Program-made: the position numbers and the translations under genes
Shown: in pieces, positions 56,621 through 64,000 of the stretch
Layout of the letters: the number at the start of each line of letters is the position of its first letter
Position numbering within the stretch: position 1 is the first letter of the stretch
Origin: Flavobacterium succinicans LMG 10402
GTDB taxonomy: Bacteria; Bacteroidota; Bacteroidia; Flavobacteriales; Flavobacteriaceae
Direction: 5' to 3'
Assembly: GCF_000611675.1 (NCBI RefSeq)
Contig: NZ_JATV01000014.1
Span: 1-64,000 of the forward strand
Length of the DNA: 64,000 bases
The notes under the pieces: model-generated
Database searches by the model: none
The model's input: only the letters and a program-made list of their open reading frames with translations
Told to the model about the DNA's origin: nothing

Positions 56621-56696
56621 AAAGTGGTTTTTTGAATGCGTTAATAGAATTGTTAGGCTTTTTTGGAGCAGGAGCAAAGGGCTTCATTAAGATACA

Positions 56697-56770
56697 AAGT
56701 CCCGTCGTCCGCTATATCTTTGCCTTTTTTGAAAACAAAAAGGCAAAGGATGCCGCTACCACCGGGGCTA
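56697..56770 (-). repeat. Dispersed structured element, copy D
   Basis: Read on the minus strand it starts TAGCCCCGGTGGTAGCGGCATCC, has a perfect 12-bp inner stem (56718-56729 with 56737-56748), then GATATAGCGGACGACGGGAC. The outer helix is CCCG (56701-56704) with CGGG (56763-56766). It lies between the receptor gene's start and the stop of the GLPGLI gene. Confidence 0.87.
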
Positions 56771-56840
56771 TGGACCAACATGGTTTTGTATTTGGAAAAA
56801 TTGTAAAAAAATAAAATAGGGTAACAAAAGTTCTTTGGGA

Positions 56841-57755
56841 TCATCCGCCAGATCTAATAATAAATTGTCCACCATTACCACCTCTACCGCGATTCATTTC
56901 TCGCATTTCCTCCATTTTCTGCATCATCGTTTCGTCAAACACTTTCTGGGTTACCACTTTACCATTGGTAGCTGGTTTTATGGCTGCTTTTTCTTTTGGG
57001 TTTAGCACTACTTTAGAACATAAAATTACCGTTCTGCCATCGTTTACCTCCAAGATCAGTCCAGGCAATCCCCAATAGCCTTCTGGACCTTGGTTAACCG
57101 GAATTTCGGGAGTGTACCAAGCCGTGATGGTTTGTTCCTTAGGCATTTCGATCATATCCATGATGCTCGATTTCTTTTCAGTCGCCGCTTCTTTTTTGTC
57201 TTTATCGGCAGCTTCTTTTGTTTTTTTATCCTCTTTTGGTCTAAAATTTCTAAAATCCGATTTGTTTATGGGTACCACAGCAGTAGCTTTATAACAATTG
57301 TAGCCTCCAATTTCTCGGGTTTCGCCTTCCATTTTCCATTTCATTTGCGTGAGCGTATCTTTTACCAAAAACTCCTTACCCATAAATTCTTTGTCTACAG
57401 TATACGTTTTGTCTTTTACATTTTTATAATACGTTCCGCCGCCGCCAGTAAAAGAGGCCATCATTCGCATTCCGCCACCACCGCTTTGTCCGGGTGCTTC
57501 TAGTTTTTCTTCTTCTTTGTAAATAGAGGCTGATTTGTCAAAATTGAGTATAAATGTTTTCTCAAACATCTTTTTCATTCTTTCCTCGATGTTTTTCATC
57601 ATCTCGGGAGTCATGTTTTTATTTCCCTCCATTCGGGTTTTAAAATCGGCTGTACTTGTTTTGGATTCGTATACCGCCATACCTTGAAATTCCTGAGCTC
57701 TAAGCCCAATACTGGTCAAAACCAGCGCCGTCAACAACAAAATAATTTTATACAT
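56841..57755 (-). CDS. GLPGLI family exported protein
   Basis: A 304-residue protein with a signal peptide (LTALVLTSIGLRA-QE). The family signature is visible as WGLPGLILEV near residue 230, preceded by the AWYTPEIPVNQGPEGY block. Gly-rich stretches (GQSGGGGMRMM, GRGGNGGQ) and a charged KEAADKDKKEAATEKK segment are extra. The family has no known reaction. It lies directly upstream of the receptor gene, with repeat D between, and is likely expressed with it. Confidence 0.92.
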   Translation of the reverse strand: MYKIILLLTALVLTSIGLRAQEFQGMAVYESKTSTADFKTRMEGNKNMTPEMMKNIEERMKKMFEKTFILNFDKSASIYKEEEKLEAPGQSGGGGMRMMASFTGGGGTYYKNVKDKTYTVDKEFMGKEFLVKDTLTQMKWKMEGETREIGGYNCYKATAVVPINKSDFRNFRPKEDKKTKEAADKDKKEAATEKKSSIMDMIEMPKEQTITAWYTPEIPVNQGPEGYWGLPGLILEVNDGRTVILCSKVVLNPKEKAAIKPATNGKVVTQKVFDETMMQKMEEMREMNRGRGGNGGQFIIRSGG

Positions 57756-57781
57756 GATTTATAGATTTTGGTAATAAGACT

Positions 57782-57797
57782 AAAACGATCTCGTTTT
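57782..57797. promoter_or_regulatory. Inverted repeat in a divergent promoter region
   Basis: AAAACGA-TC-TCGTTTT, 7-bp arms, in the 112-bp gap between the divergent genes at 57755 and 57868. It is a possible operator shared by both directions. Confidence 0.4.
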
Positions 57798-57867
57798 GTT
57801 ACACAAGTAGTTAGAAAATCTAATAAGACAATGGAAGATTGAGAAGGTTTAATCGTACATTAGCATT

Positions 57868-58668
57868 ATGAAGCAATTTTTGATTTGGATCACGTTTTTG
57901 TTGGTTGGTCCACTGGCGCAAGCACAAGATAAGGCAATAGCAATTGAAAAATCCAGTATGGTTGCTGGTAACTATTCCTATTATGCTACTGATTCCTTTC
58001 AGTATGTTTATGCTGTGCAAGGCAACGTATTTAGCAAAACCCTCCACAAAGAACAGTTGGAATACAAGAATATTTCCTTAGGCAAAATCACGAAAGTTGA
58101 CATTCAAAATCCACTCAAATTGATGCTGTATTATGAAGATTTTAATACGGTAGTTTTGCTTGATAACCAATTAAATGAAACTCAAAAAGTTGACTTCTCA
58201 CAAGAAAGCGTTCCAATGAATGTTACTGCTTTGGGGATTGCGTCGCTCAATCAACTTTGGGTTTATAATAGTCTCAATCAGCATATAGGATTGTATGATT
58301 ACCTTAAAAAAACATATAAAACGGTCGGAACTCCGCTCACCACTAAAATTAATTATTATGCAACCGACTTTAATTCGTTTGTATGGATCGATGAAAATAA
58401 TCAGGGCTACGCTTGTTCTATTTTTGGCAACATTACACCTTTGGGCGAATTTCCAGCAGCGGATCAGCTTCAAATAATTTCTTCTAATAGTGTGCTTTTT
58501 TCACAAGGCGATGCGCTGTTTTATTTATCTCGTCAAAAAGACAGTTCTTGGTTGCGTACTAAGATATCGTTAACGGAAAAAAGGTTTCAAAATTTCTATT
58601 ACCAAGCGCAAAATTTAGCTATTTTTACCGCCGAAGGAATTTCTAATTTTAAAATCATACTACCGTAA
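57868..58668 (+). CDS. Exported protein of unknown function, beta-propeller-like
   Basis: A 266-residue protein with a signal peptide (TFLLVGPLAQA-QD). The rest shows regularly spaced strand pairs (SFQYVYAVQGNVF, NTVVLLDNQLNETQKV, QLWVYNSLNQHIGLYDY, NSFVWIDENNQGYAC), which suggests a partial propeller fold. No family recognised. Its stop and the kinase start share one base (TAATG), so the two are translated together. Confidence 0.8.
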   Translation: MKQFLIWITFLLVGPLAQAQDKAIAIEKSSMVAGNYSYYATDSFQYVYAVQGNVFSKTLHKEQLEYKNISLGKITKVDIQNPLKLMLYYEDFNTVVLLDNQLNETQKVDFSQESVPMNVTALGIASLNQLWVYNSLNQHIGLYDYLKKTYKTVGTPLTTKINYYATDFNSFVWIDENNQGYACSIFGNITPLGEFPAADQLQIISSNSVLFSQGDALFYLSRQKDSSWLRTKISLTEKRFQNFYYQAQNLAIFTAEGISNFKIILP

Positions 58669-59282
58669 TGCATATAGCAGTAGCAGGAAACATAGGCTCA
58701 GGAAAAACTACTTTAACACAATTATTGTCGAAACATTTCAAGTGGGAACCTCATTATGAGGATGTTGTCGATAATCCTTATTTGGACGATTTTTATCACC
58801 AAATGGAACGTTGGTCCTTTAATTTACAGATTTATTTCTTAAATAGTCGTTTCCGACAAATCTTGCAAATTAGAGAAAGTGGTAAAAAAATCATTCAAGA
58901 TCGTACCATTTATGAGGACGCTCATATTTTTGCTCCGAATCTACATGCAATGAGTTTAATGACCAATCGTGATTTTCAGAATTATACTTCCTTATTTGAA
59001 TTGATGGAAACGATGGTGCAACCACCAGATTTATTGATTTATTTAAGAAGTTCCATTCCTAATTTGGTAGGTCAAATTCACAAACGCGGACGCGACTATG
59101 AAAATTCTATTTCTATTGATTATTTGAGCCGCTTGAACGAACGTTACGAAGCGTGGATTCAAAGTTATACCAAAGGGAAACTTTTGGTGATTGATGTAGA
59201 TAATATCAATTTTGTAGATAATCCCGAAGACTTAGGTAATATCATTAACAGAATTGACGCAGAATTGAACGGATTGTTTTAG
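58668..59282 (+). CDS. Deoxynucleoside kinase
   Basis: A 204-residue dNK-family protein. P-loop AVAGNIGSGKTTL at the start, the lid/active-site motif IIQDRTIYEDAHIF near residue 85, and PDLLIYLRSSIPNLVGQIHKRGRDYE near 120. It phosphorylates deoxynucleosides in the salvage path (purine or pyrimidine preference not readable). It is coupled by a 1-base overlap to an exported protein gene, an odd pairing by function. Confidence 0.93.
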   Translation: MHIAVAGNIGSGKTTLTQLLSKHFKWEPHYEDVVDNPYLDDFYHQMERWSFNLQIYFLNSRFRQILQIRESGKKIIQDRTIYEDAHIFAPNLHAMSLMTNRDFQNYTSLFELMETMVQPPDLLIYLRSSIPNLVGQIHKRGRDYENSISIDYLSRLNERYEAWIQSYTKGKLLVIDVDNINFVDNPEDLGNIINRIDAELNGLF

Positions 59283-59312
59283 AGATACAGATTACCACAT
59301 TTATAAAAAACT

Positions 59313-59340
59313 AAAAGCTTTGCAGACGCAAGGCTTTTTT
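59313..59340 (+). terminator. Terminator after the deoxynucleoside kinase gene
   Basis: AAAAGCTTTGC / GCAAGGCTTTT (one wobble pair), 4-nt loop, then T-run. Confidence 0.85.
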
Positions 59341-59356
59341 GTTGATTGGATAAAAA

Positions 59357-59392
59357 AAACACCTCACAACAAAATAATGTTGTGAGGTGTTT
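59357..59392. terminator. Terminator downstream of the membrane pyrophosphatase
   Basis: AAACACCTCACAAC / GTTGTGAGGTGTTT, a perfect 14-bp stem with an 8-nt loop. On the minus strand it is followed by a run of T, 47 bp past the pyrophosphatase stop. Confidence 0.9.
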
Positions 59393-59439
59393 GTAGTTTG
59401 AACTAGTGCCAAAGCAATTAACTTAACATAGTAATAGTG

Positions 59440-61992
59440 TTATTTCAAAGCTTGCACTTTCGCTTTCACTTCTTCTTCGGTTCCTTCAAAAGTTTGCGTG
59501 GTGGTCGTTCCATTGGCTGTAGTGGTTACTGTCGCTTTGGAATTTCCGTTTTCGTTGGTCATTTCCACACGAACATCTTTAGAGGTGGTCAATGAAATTG
59601 TTTCTGTTTTTTCGCCTATAAATTTTCCGTCAGCGTCATACATAGACAAACATTTGGCAGTACATTCTTCTGAACAACCATTTTCTTTGCACATCGCTGC
59701 GCACTCGTCTTTGGTCATAGTGGCCATTTTTGCTGGATCGCATTTTTTGGCTTCGCACATCATTTCAGTTTTAGCACCATTTTTACAACAAGACGCTGTA
59801 GCAGCCGTATCAGAATGTCCACTTCCTAAGATAGGAGCAATCACTAACCCAATTAAACAAGTCAATTTAATTAAAATATTCATAGAAGGTCCAGAAGTAT
59901 CTTTGAATGGATCTCCAACTGTATCTCCAGTTACCGCCGCTTTGTGTGCATCAGAACCTTTATATGTCATTTCTCCATTAATCATAACCCCAGCTTCGAA
60001 AGATTTCTTAGCATTGTCCCAAGCACCTCCAGCATTATTTTGGAAAACGGCCCACAATACTCCAGATACCGTTACTCCAGCCATATAGCCTCCTAACATT
60101 TCAGCAATCAATTGGTTGTTGTCTGCATACACTAATTTTCCAAGTAAAACAATTGCAATTGGGAAACCAATAGTTAAAATACCAGGTAACATCATTTCGC
60201 GTAAAGCGGCTTTCGTTGAAATCTCCACACATTTACCATATTCAGGTTTTCCTGTTCCTTCCATAATTCCAGGAATTTCTTTGAACTGACGACGTACTTC
60301 ATACACCATATCCATCGCAGCTTTTCCAACAGAATTCATTGCTAAAGCAGAGAACACTACCGGAATCATTCCACCCACAAATAGCATTGCTAAAACAGGA
60401 GCTTTAAAAATATTAATTCCATCAATTCCTGTGAAAGTTACATAAGCCGCAAACAAAGCCAATGAAGTTAAAGCCGCAGAAGCAATAGCAAAACCTTTTC
60501 CAGTGGCTGCGGTTGTATTTCCAACAGAATCCAAAATATCGGTTCTGGTACGTACTTCTTTGGGTAACTCACTCATTTCAGCTATTCCACCTGCGTTGTC
60601 TGAGATAGGTCCAAATGCATCAATAGCTAATTGCATAGCAGTAGTCGCCATCATTGCTGAAGCAGCTAAAGCCACACCATAAAATCCAGCTAATGCATAA
60701 GTAGACCAGATAGCAGCTGCGAATAACAATACCGTTGGGAAAGTAGAAATCATACCTGTTGCTAAACCAGCTATTACATTAGTTCCAGCACCAGTTGATG
60801 ATTTTTGGACGATAGCCATTACTGGTTTTGTTCCTAAACCAGTGTAATATTCTGTTACTGATGAAATGGCTCCACCAACAAATAATCCAATTAAAGAGGC
60901 ATAGAAAACTCTCATAGAAGAAATGTCTTGAACTCCTTCGCCAAAGAATGACATTTGCATTGTTTCTGGTAACATCATATCGATTAAGAAGAAACAAGCA
61001 ATAGCGGTTAAAACTATAGAAACCCAGTTTCCGATATTTAAGGCTTTTTGTACTTGAGCTTCTTTGGCATCATCACTACTGATTTTTACCAACATCGTTC
61101 CGATAATAGAAAACAAAATTCCAAAACCAGCAATCGCCATCGGCAATAAAATTGGACCAATTCCGCCAAAGGCATCTTCGATTTTACCACCCATATCTTT
61201 AATCACGTAGTTTCCAAGAACCATTGCAGCCAATACAGTCGCTACATACGAACCAAATAAATCGGCGCCCATACCAGCAACGTCACCTACGTTATCACCT
61301 ACGTTGTCTGCAATTGTAGCGGGGTTTCTTGGATCGTCTTCAGGGATTCCAGCTTCTACTTTACCAACTAAATCGGCACCCACATCGGCTGCTTTGGTAT
61401 AAATACCACCACCAACACGGGCAAACAAAGCAATAGATTCAGCTCCTAAAGAAAAACCAGCTAAGGTTTCCAGAACAATGGTCATGTCTTCAGTAGACGT
61501 CCATTCTCCGTTCATAAAGATTCTGAAAAAGATAATAAAAAAACCGGTCAACCCTAAAACAGCTAAACCGGCTACACCTAATCCCATTACAGTTCCTCCA
61601 CCAAAAGATACTTTCAAAGCCTGAGGCAAACTAGTACGTGCGGCTTGTGTGGTTCTTACATTGGTTTTGGTGGCGATTTTCATTCCCATATTCCCCGCCA
61701 ATGCAGAGAAGAATGCTCCAAAAATAAAGGCTATAACTATTAATAGATGGGTTTTTACGCCAGGCAAGAAAGTGATCCCTGCCAATACTGCACTTGCGAT
61801 AAGAACAAATACAGCTAATAATCTATATTCTGCTTTTAAAAAAGCTAAAGCTCCTTCGTATATGTAATCTGAAATCTCTTTCATTTTGCCGTCTCCAGCA
61901 TCTTGTTTGAGCACCCAGGCTCTTTTTGCGAACATGAACAGAAGTCCAATAAGTGCCATGACAATTGGCACATAAATCATAAATGTATTCAT
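59440..61992 (-). CDS. hppA: Membrane-bound ion-pumping pyrophosphatase with Cys-rich tail
   Basis: An 850-residue protein with about 16 membrane helices. Substrate motifs DVGADLVGKVEAGIPEDDPRNP and ADNVGDNVGDVAGMGADLFGSY, later DAFGPISDNAGGIAEM and GDTVGDPFKDTSGPS. It splits pyrophosphate to pump Na+ or H+. Ala in NTTAATGKG points to the K+-dependent group. After the normal end (GLVIAPILG) it has ~127 extra residues: nine Cys between 735 and 781 (CC-x9-C-x4-C-x12-C-x3-C-x4-C-x3-C-x3-C), then a Thr-rich strand region. In this family the C-terminus faces the periplasm. Confidence 0.95.
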   Translation of the reverse strand: MNTFMIYVPIVMALIGLLFMFAKRAWVLKQDAGDGKMKEISDYIYEGALAFLKAEYRLLAVFVLIASAVLAGITFLPGVKTHLLIVIAFIFGAFFSALAGNMGMKIATKTNVRTTQAARTSLPQALKVSFGGGTVMGLGVAGLAVLGLTGFFIIFFRIFMNGEWTSTEDMTIVLETLAGFSLGAESIALFARVGGGIYTKAADVGADLVGKVEAGIPEDDPRNPATIADNVGDNVGDVAGMGADLFGSYVATVLAAMVLGNYVIKDMGGKIEDAFGGIGPILLPMAIAGFGILFSIIGTMLVKISSDDAKEAQVQKALNIGNWVSIVLTAIACFFLIDMMLPETMQMSFFGEGVQDISSMRVFYASLIGLFVGGAISSVTEYYTGLGTKPVMAIVQKSSTGAGTNVIAGLATGMISTFPTVLLFAAAIWSTYALAGFYGVALAASAMMATTAMQLAIDAFGPISDNAGGIAEMSELPKEVRTRTDILDSVGNTTAATGKGFAIASAALTSLALFAAYVTFTGIDGINIFKAPVLAMLFVGGMIPVVFSALAMNSVGKAAMDMVYEVRRQFKEIPGIMEGTGKPEYGKCVEISTKAALREMMLPGILTIGFPIAIVLLGKLVYADNNQLIAEMLGGYMAGVTVSGVLWAVFQNNAGGAWDNAKKSFEAGVMINGEMTYKGSDAHKAAVTGDTVGDPFKDTSGPSMNILIKLTCLIGLVIAPILGSGHSDTAATASCCKNGAKTEMMCEAKKCDPAKMATMTKDECAAMCKENGCSEECTAKCLSMYDADGKFIGEKTETISLTTSKDVRVEMTNENGNSKATVTTTANGTTTTQTFEGTEEEVKAKVQALK

Positions 61993-62049
61993 AAAAAAAA
62001 TGTTATTTTTAATTAATTATAAAATCTTGTTGGAAACGAATTTAAGCAA

Positions 62050-62085
62050 AAAAAAGCAACACTCATTGCTGAGTATTGCTTTTTT
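62050..62085 (-). terminator. Terminator after the soluble pyrophosphatase gene
   Basis: AAAAAGCAACACTCA / TGAGTATTGCTTTTT (one wobble on the minus strand) with a TTGC loop. It lies between ppa and the membrane pyrophosphatase gene, so the two have separate transcripts. Confidence 0.85.
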
Positions 62086-62106
62086 TATAAAATAGGAAGG
62101 GTAAAA

Positions 62107-62637
62107 TTATTTTATACTAAATAATCCCTCTGGTTTATTTTCGATATCATCAAAACGCTTGGTGCATTCTTGAATGATAGCATAGGCTTCATTCACATCT
62201 CCCCAACCTTCAACATCTACTTTTTTGTTTTCTAAATCTTTGTAAACTTGAAAGAAGTGTTCAATTTCTTTTAATAAGTGTGGATTTACATCTGAAAGAT
62301 TTTCTAATGAATTCCAAATAGGATCAGAAACGGGTACACAAATTACTTTTTCGTCTGGACCTTTATCATCTGCCATGTGAAAAACGCCAATTGGTTTTAC
62401 TTCCATTACGCATCCAGGAAAAGTAGGTTCGTTTACTAATACCAATACATCCAATGGATCGCCGTCTAAAGCTAAAGTTTCAGGAATAAAACCGTAGTCT
62501 GCTGGGTACATCATAGAAGAAAATAACATTCTGTCGAAACGCATTCTTTTGATGTCAAAATCATATTCGTATTTGTTTCTACTTCCTCTTGGTATCTCGA
62601 TCAATACATCGAAAGTTTTTAATTTGTCTGCAGTCAT
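62107..62637 (-). CDS. ppa: Inorganic pyrophosphatase, soluble (family I)
   Basis: A 176-residue protein, the usual length. Family I signature DGDPLDVLVL with metal Asp residues, preceded by YPADYGFIPETLA and followed by DDKGPDEKVICVPVSDP. It hydrolyses pyrophosphate to phosphate in the cytoplasm. It is followed by a terminator and then the membrane enzyme for the same substrate. A promoter is seen at 62671-62701. Confidence 0.96.
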   Translation of the reverse strand: MTADKLKTFDVLIEIPRGSRNKYEYDFDIKRMRFDRMLFSSMMYPADYGFIPETLALDGDPLDVLVLVNEPTFPGCVMEVKPIGVFHMADDKGPDEKVICVPVSDPIWNSLENLSDVNPHLLKEIEHFFQVYKDLENKKVDVEGWGDVNEAYAIIQECTKRFDDIENKPEGLFSIK

Positions 62638-62670
62638 TTTTAGTAAGTCTTAACGTTTTATAATTTTTTG

Positions 62671-62701
62671 CAAAAGTAGTTAAACCAATCAGTTTCACCA
62701 A
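62671..62701 (-). promoter_or_regulatory. Promoter of ppa
   Basis: On the minus strand TTG (62701-62699), a 20-bp spacer and TACTTTTG (62678-62671), close to the Bacteroidota consensus, 34 bp before the ATG. Confidence 0.65.
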
Positions 62702-62739
62702 TAAAAAGTAAAGATATCTACGGATATCTTTTCCAGTTG

Positions 62740-63348
62740 TTAAGGGTTATAATTGATGGTGCGTTTGCGTTTGCCTAAATAATGATGCCATAATAAATAC
62801 GTAGCATACGAACGATACGGGGACCAAGATTGTGACAACATTTCCATCTCGGATTTTTCGTGTACGTTAAATAATTCTTTTAGGGTGTTGACTACAGCAA
62901 TATCGCCAAGTGGAAACACATCAGGAGCTTTAAGAGCAAACATCAAATAGATATCGATGGTCCAATGGCCTATGCCTTTTATTTTGAGTAATGTTTCGCG
63001 TACTTCGTAAGGTGGTGCTGTGGCTAAGGCTTCTAAAAGGAGTTCCTTGGAAAGGATGGCAGAAGCTAGTGCTTTGATGTAACTGGTTTTTTGGCGACTC
63101 ACTCCTGCGGCTCTGAATTGTGTTTCGCAAAGATCAAGCAGAATTTCAGGATGGATGCCCGTGCCAATTGTTTTGAGTTTTAAAAATGTGGCTTTGGCGG
63201 AGTCAATCGAGACTTGTTGCTCCAAAATTAAAAGGACCAAGGTCTCAAAACCCTCAGGGCGTTGCGGAATGGTAGGCAAACCGTATTGATCGTAGATGTC
63301 TTTGAAAACAGGTTCTTGTGCAATTAAAAAAGCAAATGGTTCTTGCAT
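62740..63348 (-). CDS. DNA-3-methyladenine glycosylase (AlkA-like, HhH-GPD)
   Basis: A 202-residue protein. The helix-hairpin-helix is LLKIKGIGHWTIDIYL, followed by PDVFPLGDIAVVN with the catalytic Asp. The upstream part has ETLVLLILEQQVSIDSAKA, typical of the HhH-GPD core. It removes alkylated bases from DNA. It lacks the N-terminal domain of E. coli AlkA, as many short relatives do. Repeat E begins 14 bp upstream of its start. Confidence 0.92.
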   Translation of the reverse strand: MQEPFAFLIAQEPVFKDIYDQYGLPTIPQRPEGFETLVLLILEQQVSIDSAKATFLKLKTIGTGIHPEILLDLCETQFRAAGVSRQKTSYIKALASAILSKELLLEALATAPPYEVRETLLKIKGIGHWTIDIYLMFALKAPDVFPLGDIAVVNTLKELFNVHEKSEMEMLSQSWSPYRSYATYLLWHHYLGKRKRTINYNP

Positions 63349-63361
63349 AACGGATGTGTTT

Positions 63362-63438
63362 TAGCCCAGATGGAAGCGGCATCCTCTAGTGGCGGGGTTC
63401 GCCACTAGAGATATAGCGTACAGCTGGAATAGCTCCTA
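63362..63438 (+). repeat. Dispersed structured element, copy E
   Basis: TAGCCCAGATGGAAGCGGCATCC, then a perfect 11-bp inner stem (63384-63394 with 63400-63410), then GATATAGCGTACAGCTGGAATAGCTCCTA. Outer helix CCAG (63366-63369) with CTGG (63424-63427). Its last bases CTA (63436-63438) are the TAG stop of the DUF5686 gene. Confidence 0.9.
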
Positions 63439-64000
63439 AAAATTAAAACCAAAAGTGCCTTTAACCGTAAAATTTTGCGCGTCGGGCAGGTCTCGGTAAT
63501 TGCCTCTCCAGCCAAAATCGATGCGGAATACTTTGAAAATGTTGCCAATGCCTGCGCTGTATTCCCAATAGATGTTTTCGGGAGCGAGGTAGGGAATTCC
63601 TGAAGCGTTGATGGCTCGATTGGCATCTGAAATGGTGCCGTAAACCCCTTTTATACCCACAACTTCTCGCCAATTGAGTTTTCGCATGAATGGAATTCGG
63701 GCAAACAAGCGGCCTTGGAAGTTGTGATTCCACTGCAAGGTCAAGTATTGATCGCTTATAAATTCATAGAAATTCAGATTGTTAAACGTGTTTTCGATGC
63801 TGAAATACGTTTGATTTCCGGGAATAACACTCATTAAGCCCAAGGGTATAGTGCCAAATGTTTTGCCGGCTTCCAGAATCAAATTGGTTCTTCCTAGGGG
63901 GCCAATAATGAAGGGTTGTTTGTAATACAACTGAATTTTGTCGTACTTAAAATCACTGTTTAAAACGCCTTTGAATCCATGACTAAAGTTGATAAAAATA
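63436..64000 (-). CDS. DUF5686-type outer-membrane protein, C-terminal part
   Basis: An open frame running off the window: the codons from 63931 to the edge are also open (reading ..FKYDKIQL before YYKQPFIIGP). The visible ~187 residues are amphipathic beta strands with a final GTFGFNF, the end of a large outer-membrane barrel. The blocks GRTNLILEAGKTFGTIP and FYEFISDQYLTLQWNHNFQG resemble the DUF5686 / carboxypeptidase-regulatory-like proteins of Flavobacteria. Function unknown. The stop codon is supplied by repeat E. Confidence 0.8.
   Translation of the reverse strand, partial: IFINFSHGFKGVLNSDFKYDKIQLYYKQPFIIGPLGRTNLILEAGKTFGTIPLGLMSVIPGNQTYFSIENTFNNLNFYEFISDQYLTLQWNHNFQGRLFARIPFMRKLNWREVVGIKGVYGTISDANRAINASGIPYLAPENIYWEYSAGIGNIFKVFRIDFGWRGNYRDLPDAQNFTVKGTFGFNF

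Noticed and set aside
57090-57503. 137-codon frame on the plus strand inside the GLPGLI gene
   Set aside because: Antisense shadow, Phe-rich because it mirrors Lys-rich codons of the real gene.
59498-60088. 196-codon frame on the plus strand opposite the pyrophosphatase
   Set aside because: Antisense shadow of a strongly supported gene; no start context and no family motifs.

Overview
The window looks like a chromosomal segment of a Flavobacterium-type member of the Bacteroidota. The evidence is low GC with A/T-rich intergenic DNA, absence of Shine-Dalgarno signals, promoters of the TTTG-N18/19-TAnnTTTG type in front of both tRNA genes, a SusC/SusD pair, a type IX secretion C-terminal domain, a GLPGLI-family protein, and mevalonate-pathway genes. 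All calls come from reading the sequence and from knowledge of the families; no database search was run.

Layout. 1-3.6 kb: a complete IS1595-type insertion sequence next to a lipoprotein / BlaI-like repressor / M56-peptidase operon. 3.9-8.5 kb: M20 dipeptidase, tRNA-Leu, an unknown protein, a DUF885 lipoprotein and a SnoaL-like protein. 8.5-13.3 kb: rRNA pseudouridine synthase, then a UbiA-type prenyltransferase, mevalonate kinase, diphosphomevalonate decarboxylase and, divergently, TspO. 13.4-17.7 kb: S41 peptidase, then a toxin-antitoxin pair lodged behind an HI0933-type flavoprotein gene whose 3' end is present twice, and a GDPD lipoprotein. 18.0-37.3 kb: a starch/maltodextrin utilisation locus. 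One arm runs left (SLC45-type importer, beta-phosphoglucomutase, GH65 maltose phosphorylase, GH31, GH13). A LacI regulator sits in the middle. The other arm runs right (SusC, SusD, SusE-like, and a GH13 amylase with a type IX sorting tail). The inferred flow is surface hydrolysis, outer-membrane uptake, periplasmic trimming, inner-membrane import, then phosphorolysis to glucose and glucose 6-phosphate.

37.3-46.4 kb: a carboxylate-type locus with porin, MHS-type transporter, two small membrane proteins, an SSF-STAC-histidine kinase, a receiver-only response regulator and acetyl-CoA synthetase. An orphan zinc-ribbon/HTH protein related to IS1 InsA lies beside it. 46.7-53.8 kb: tRNA-Phe, then coaX, an outer-membrane protein, lptC, a small membrane protein, a SurA/PpiD-like foldase and a DUF4153 protein. 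53.9-59.3 kb: an outer-membrane receptor plus GLPGLI protein, and an exported protein overlapping a deoxynucleoside kinase. 59.4-64 kb: membrane pyrophosphatase with an unusual cysteine-rich tail, soluble pyrophosphatase, AlkA-like glycosylase, and the C-terminal part of a DUF5686 protein running off the window.

The most interesting signals outside ordinary genes are: (1) a family of five dispersed elements (3.7, 9.5, 53.8, 56.7 and 63.4 kb) with a conserved core, a variable inner hairpin and an outer 4-bp helix whose bases differ between copies but still pair, two of which supply the stop codon of a neighbouring gene; (2) the toxin-antitoxin cassette bracketed by a duplicated gene 3' end; (3) the acetate-type sensor locus whose response regulator has no output domain and which neighbours an orphan DNA-binding protein; (4) the cysteine-rich tail on the membrane pyrophosphatase.
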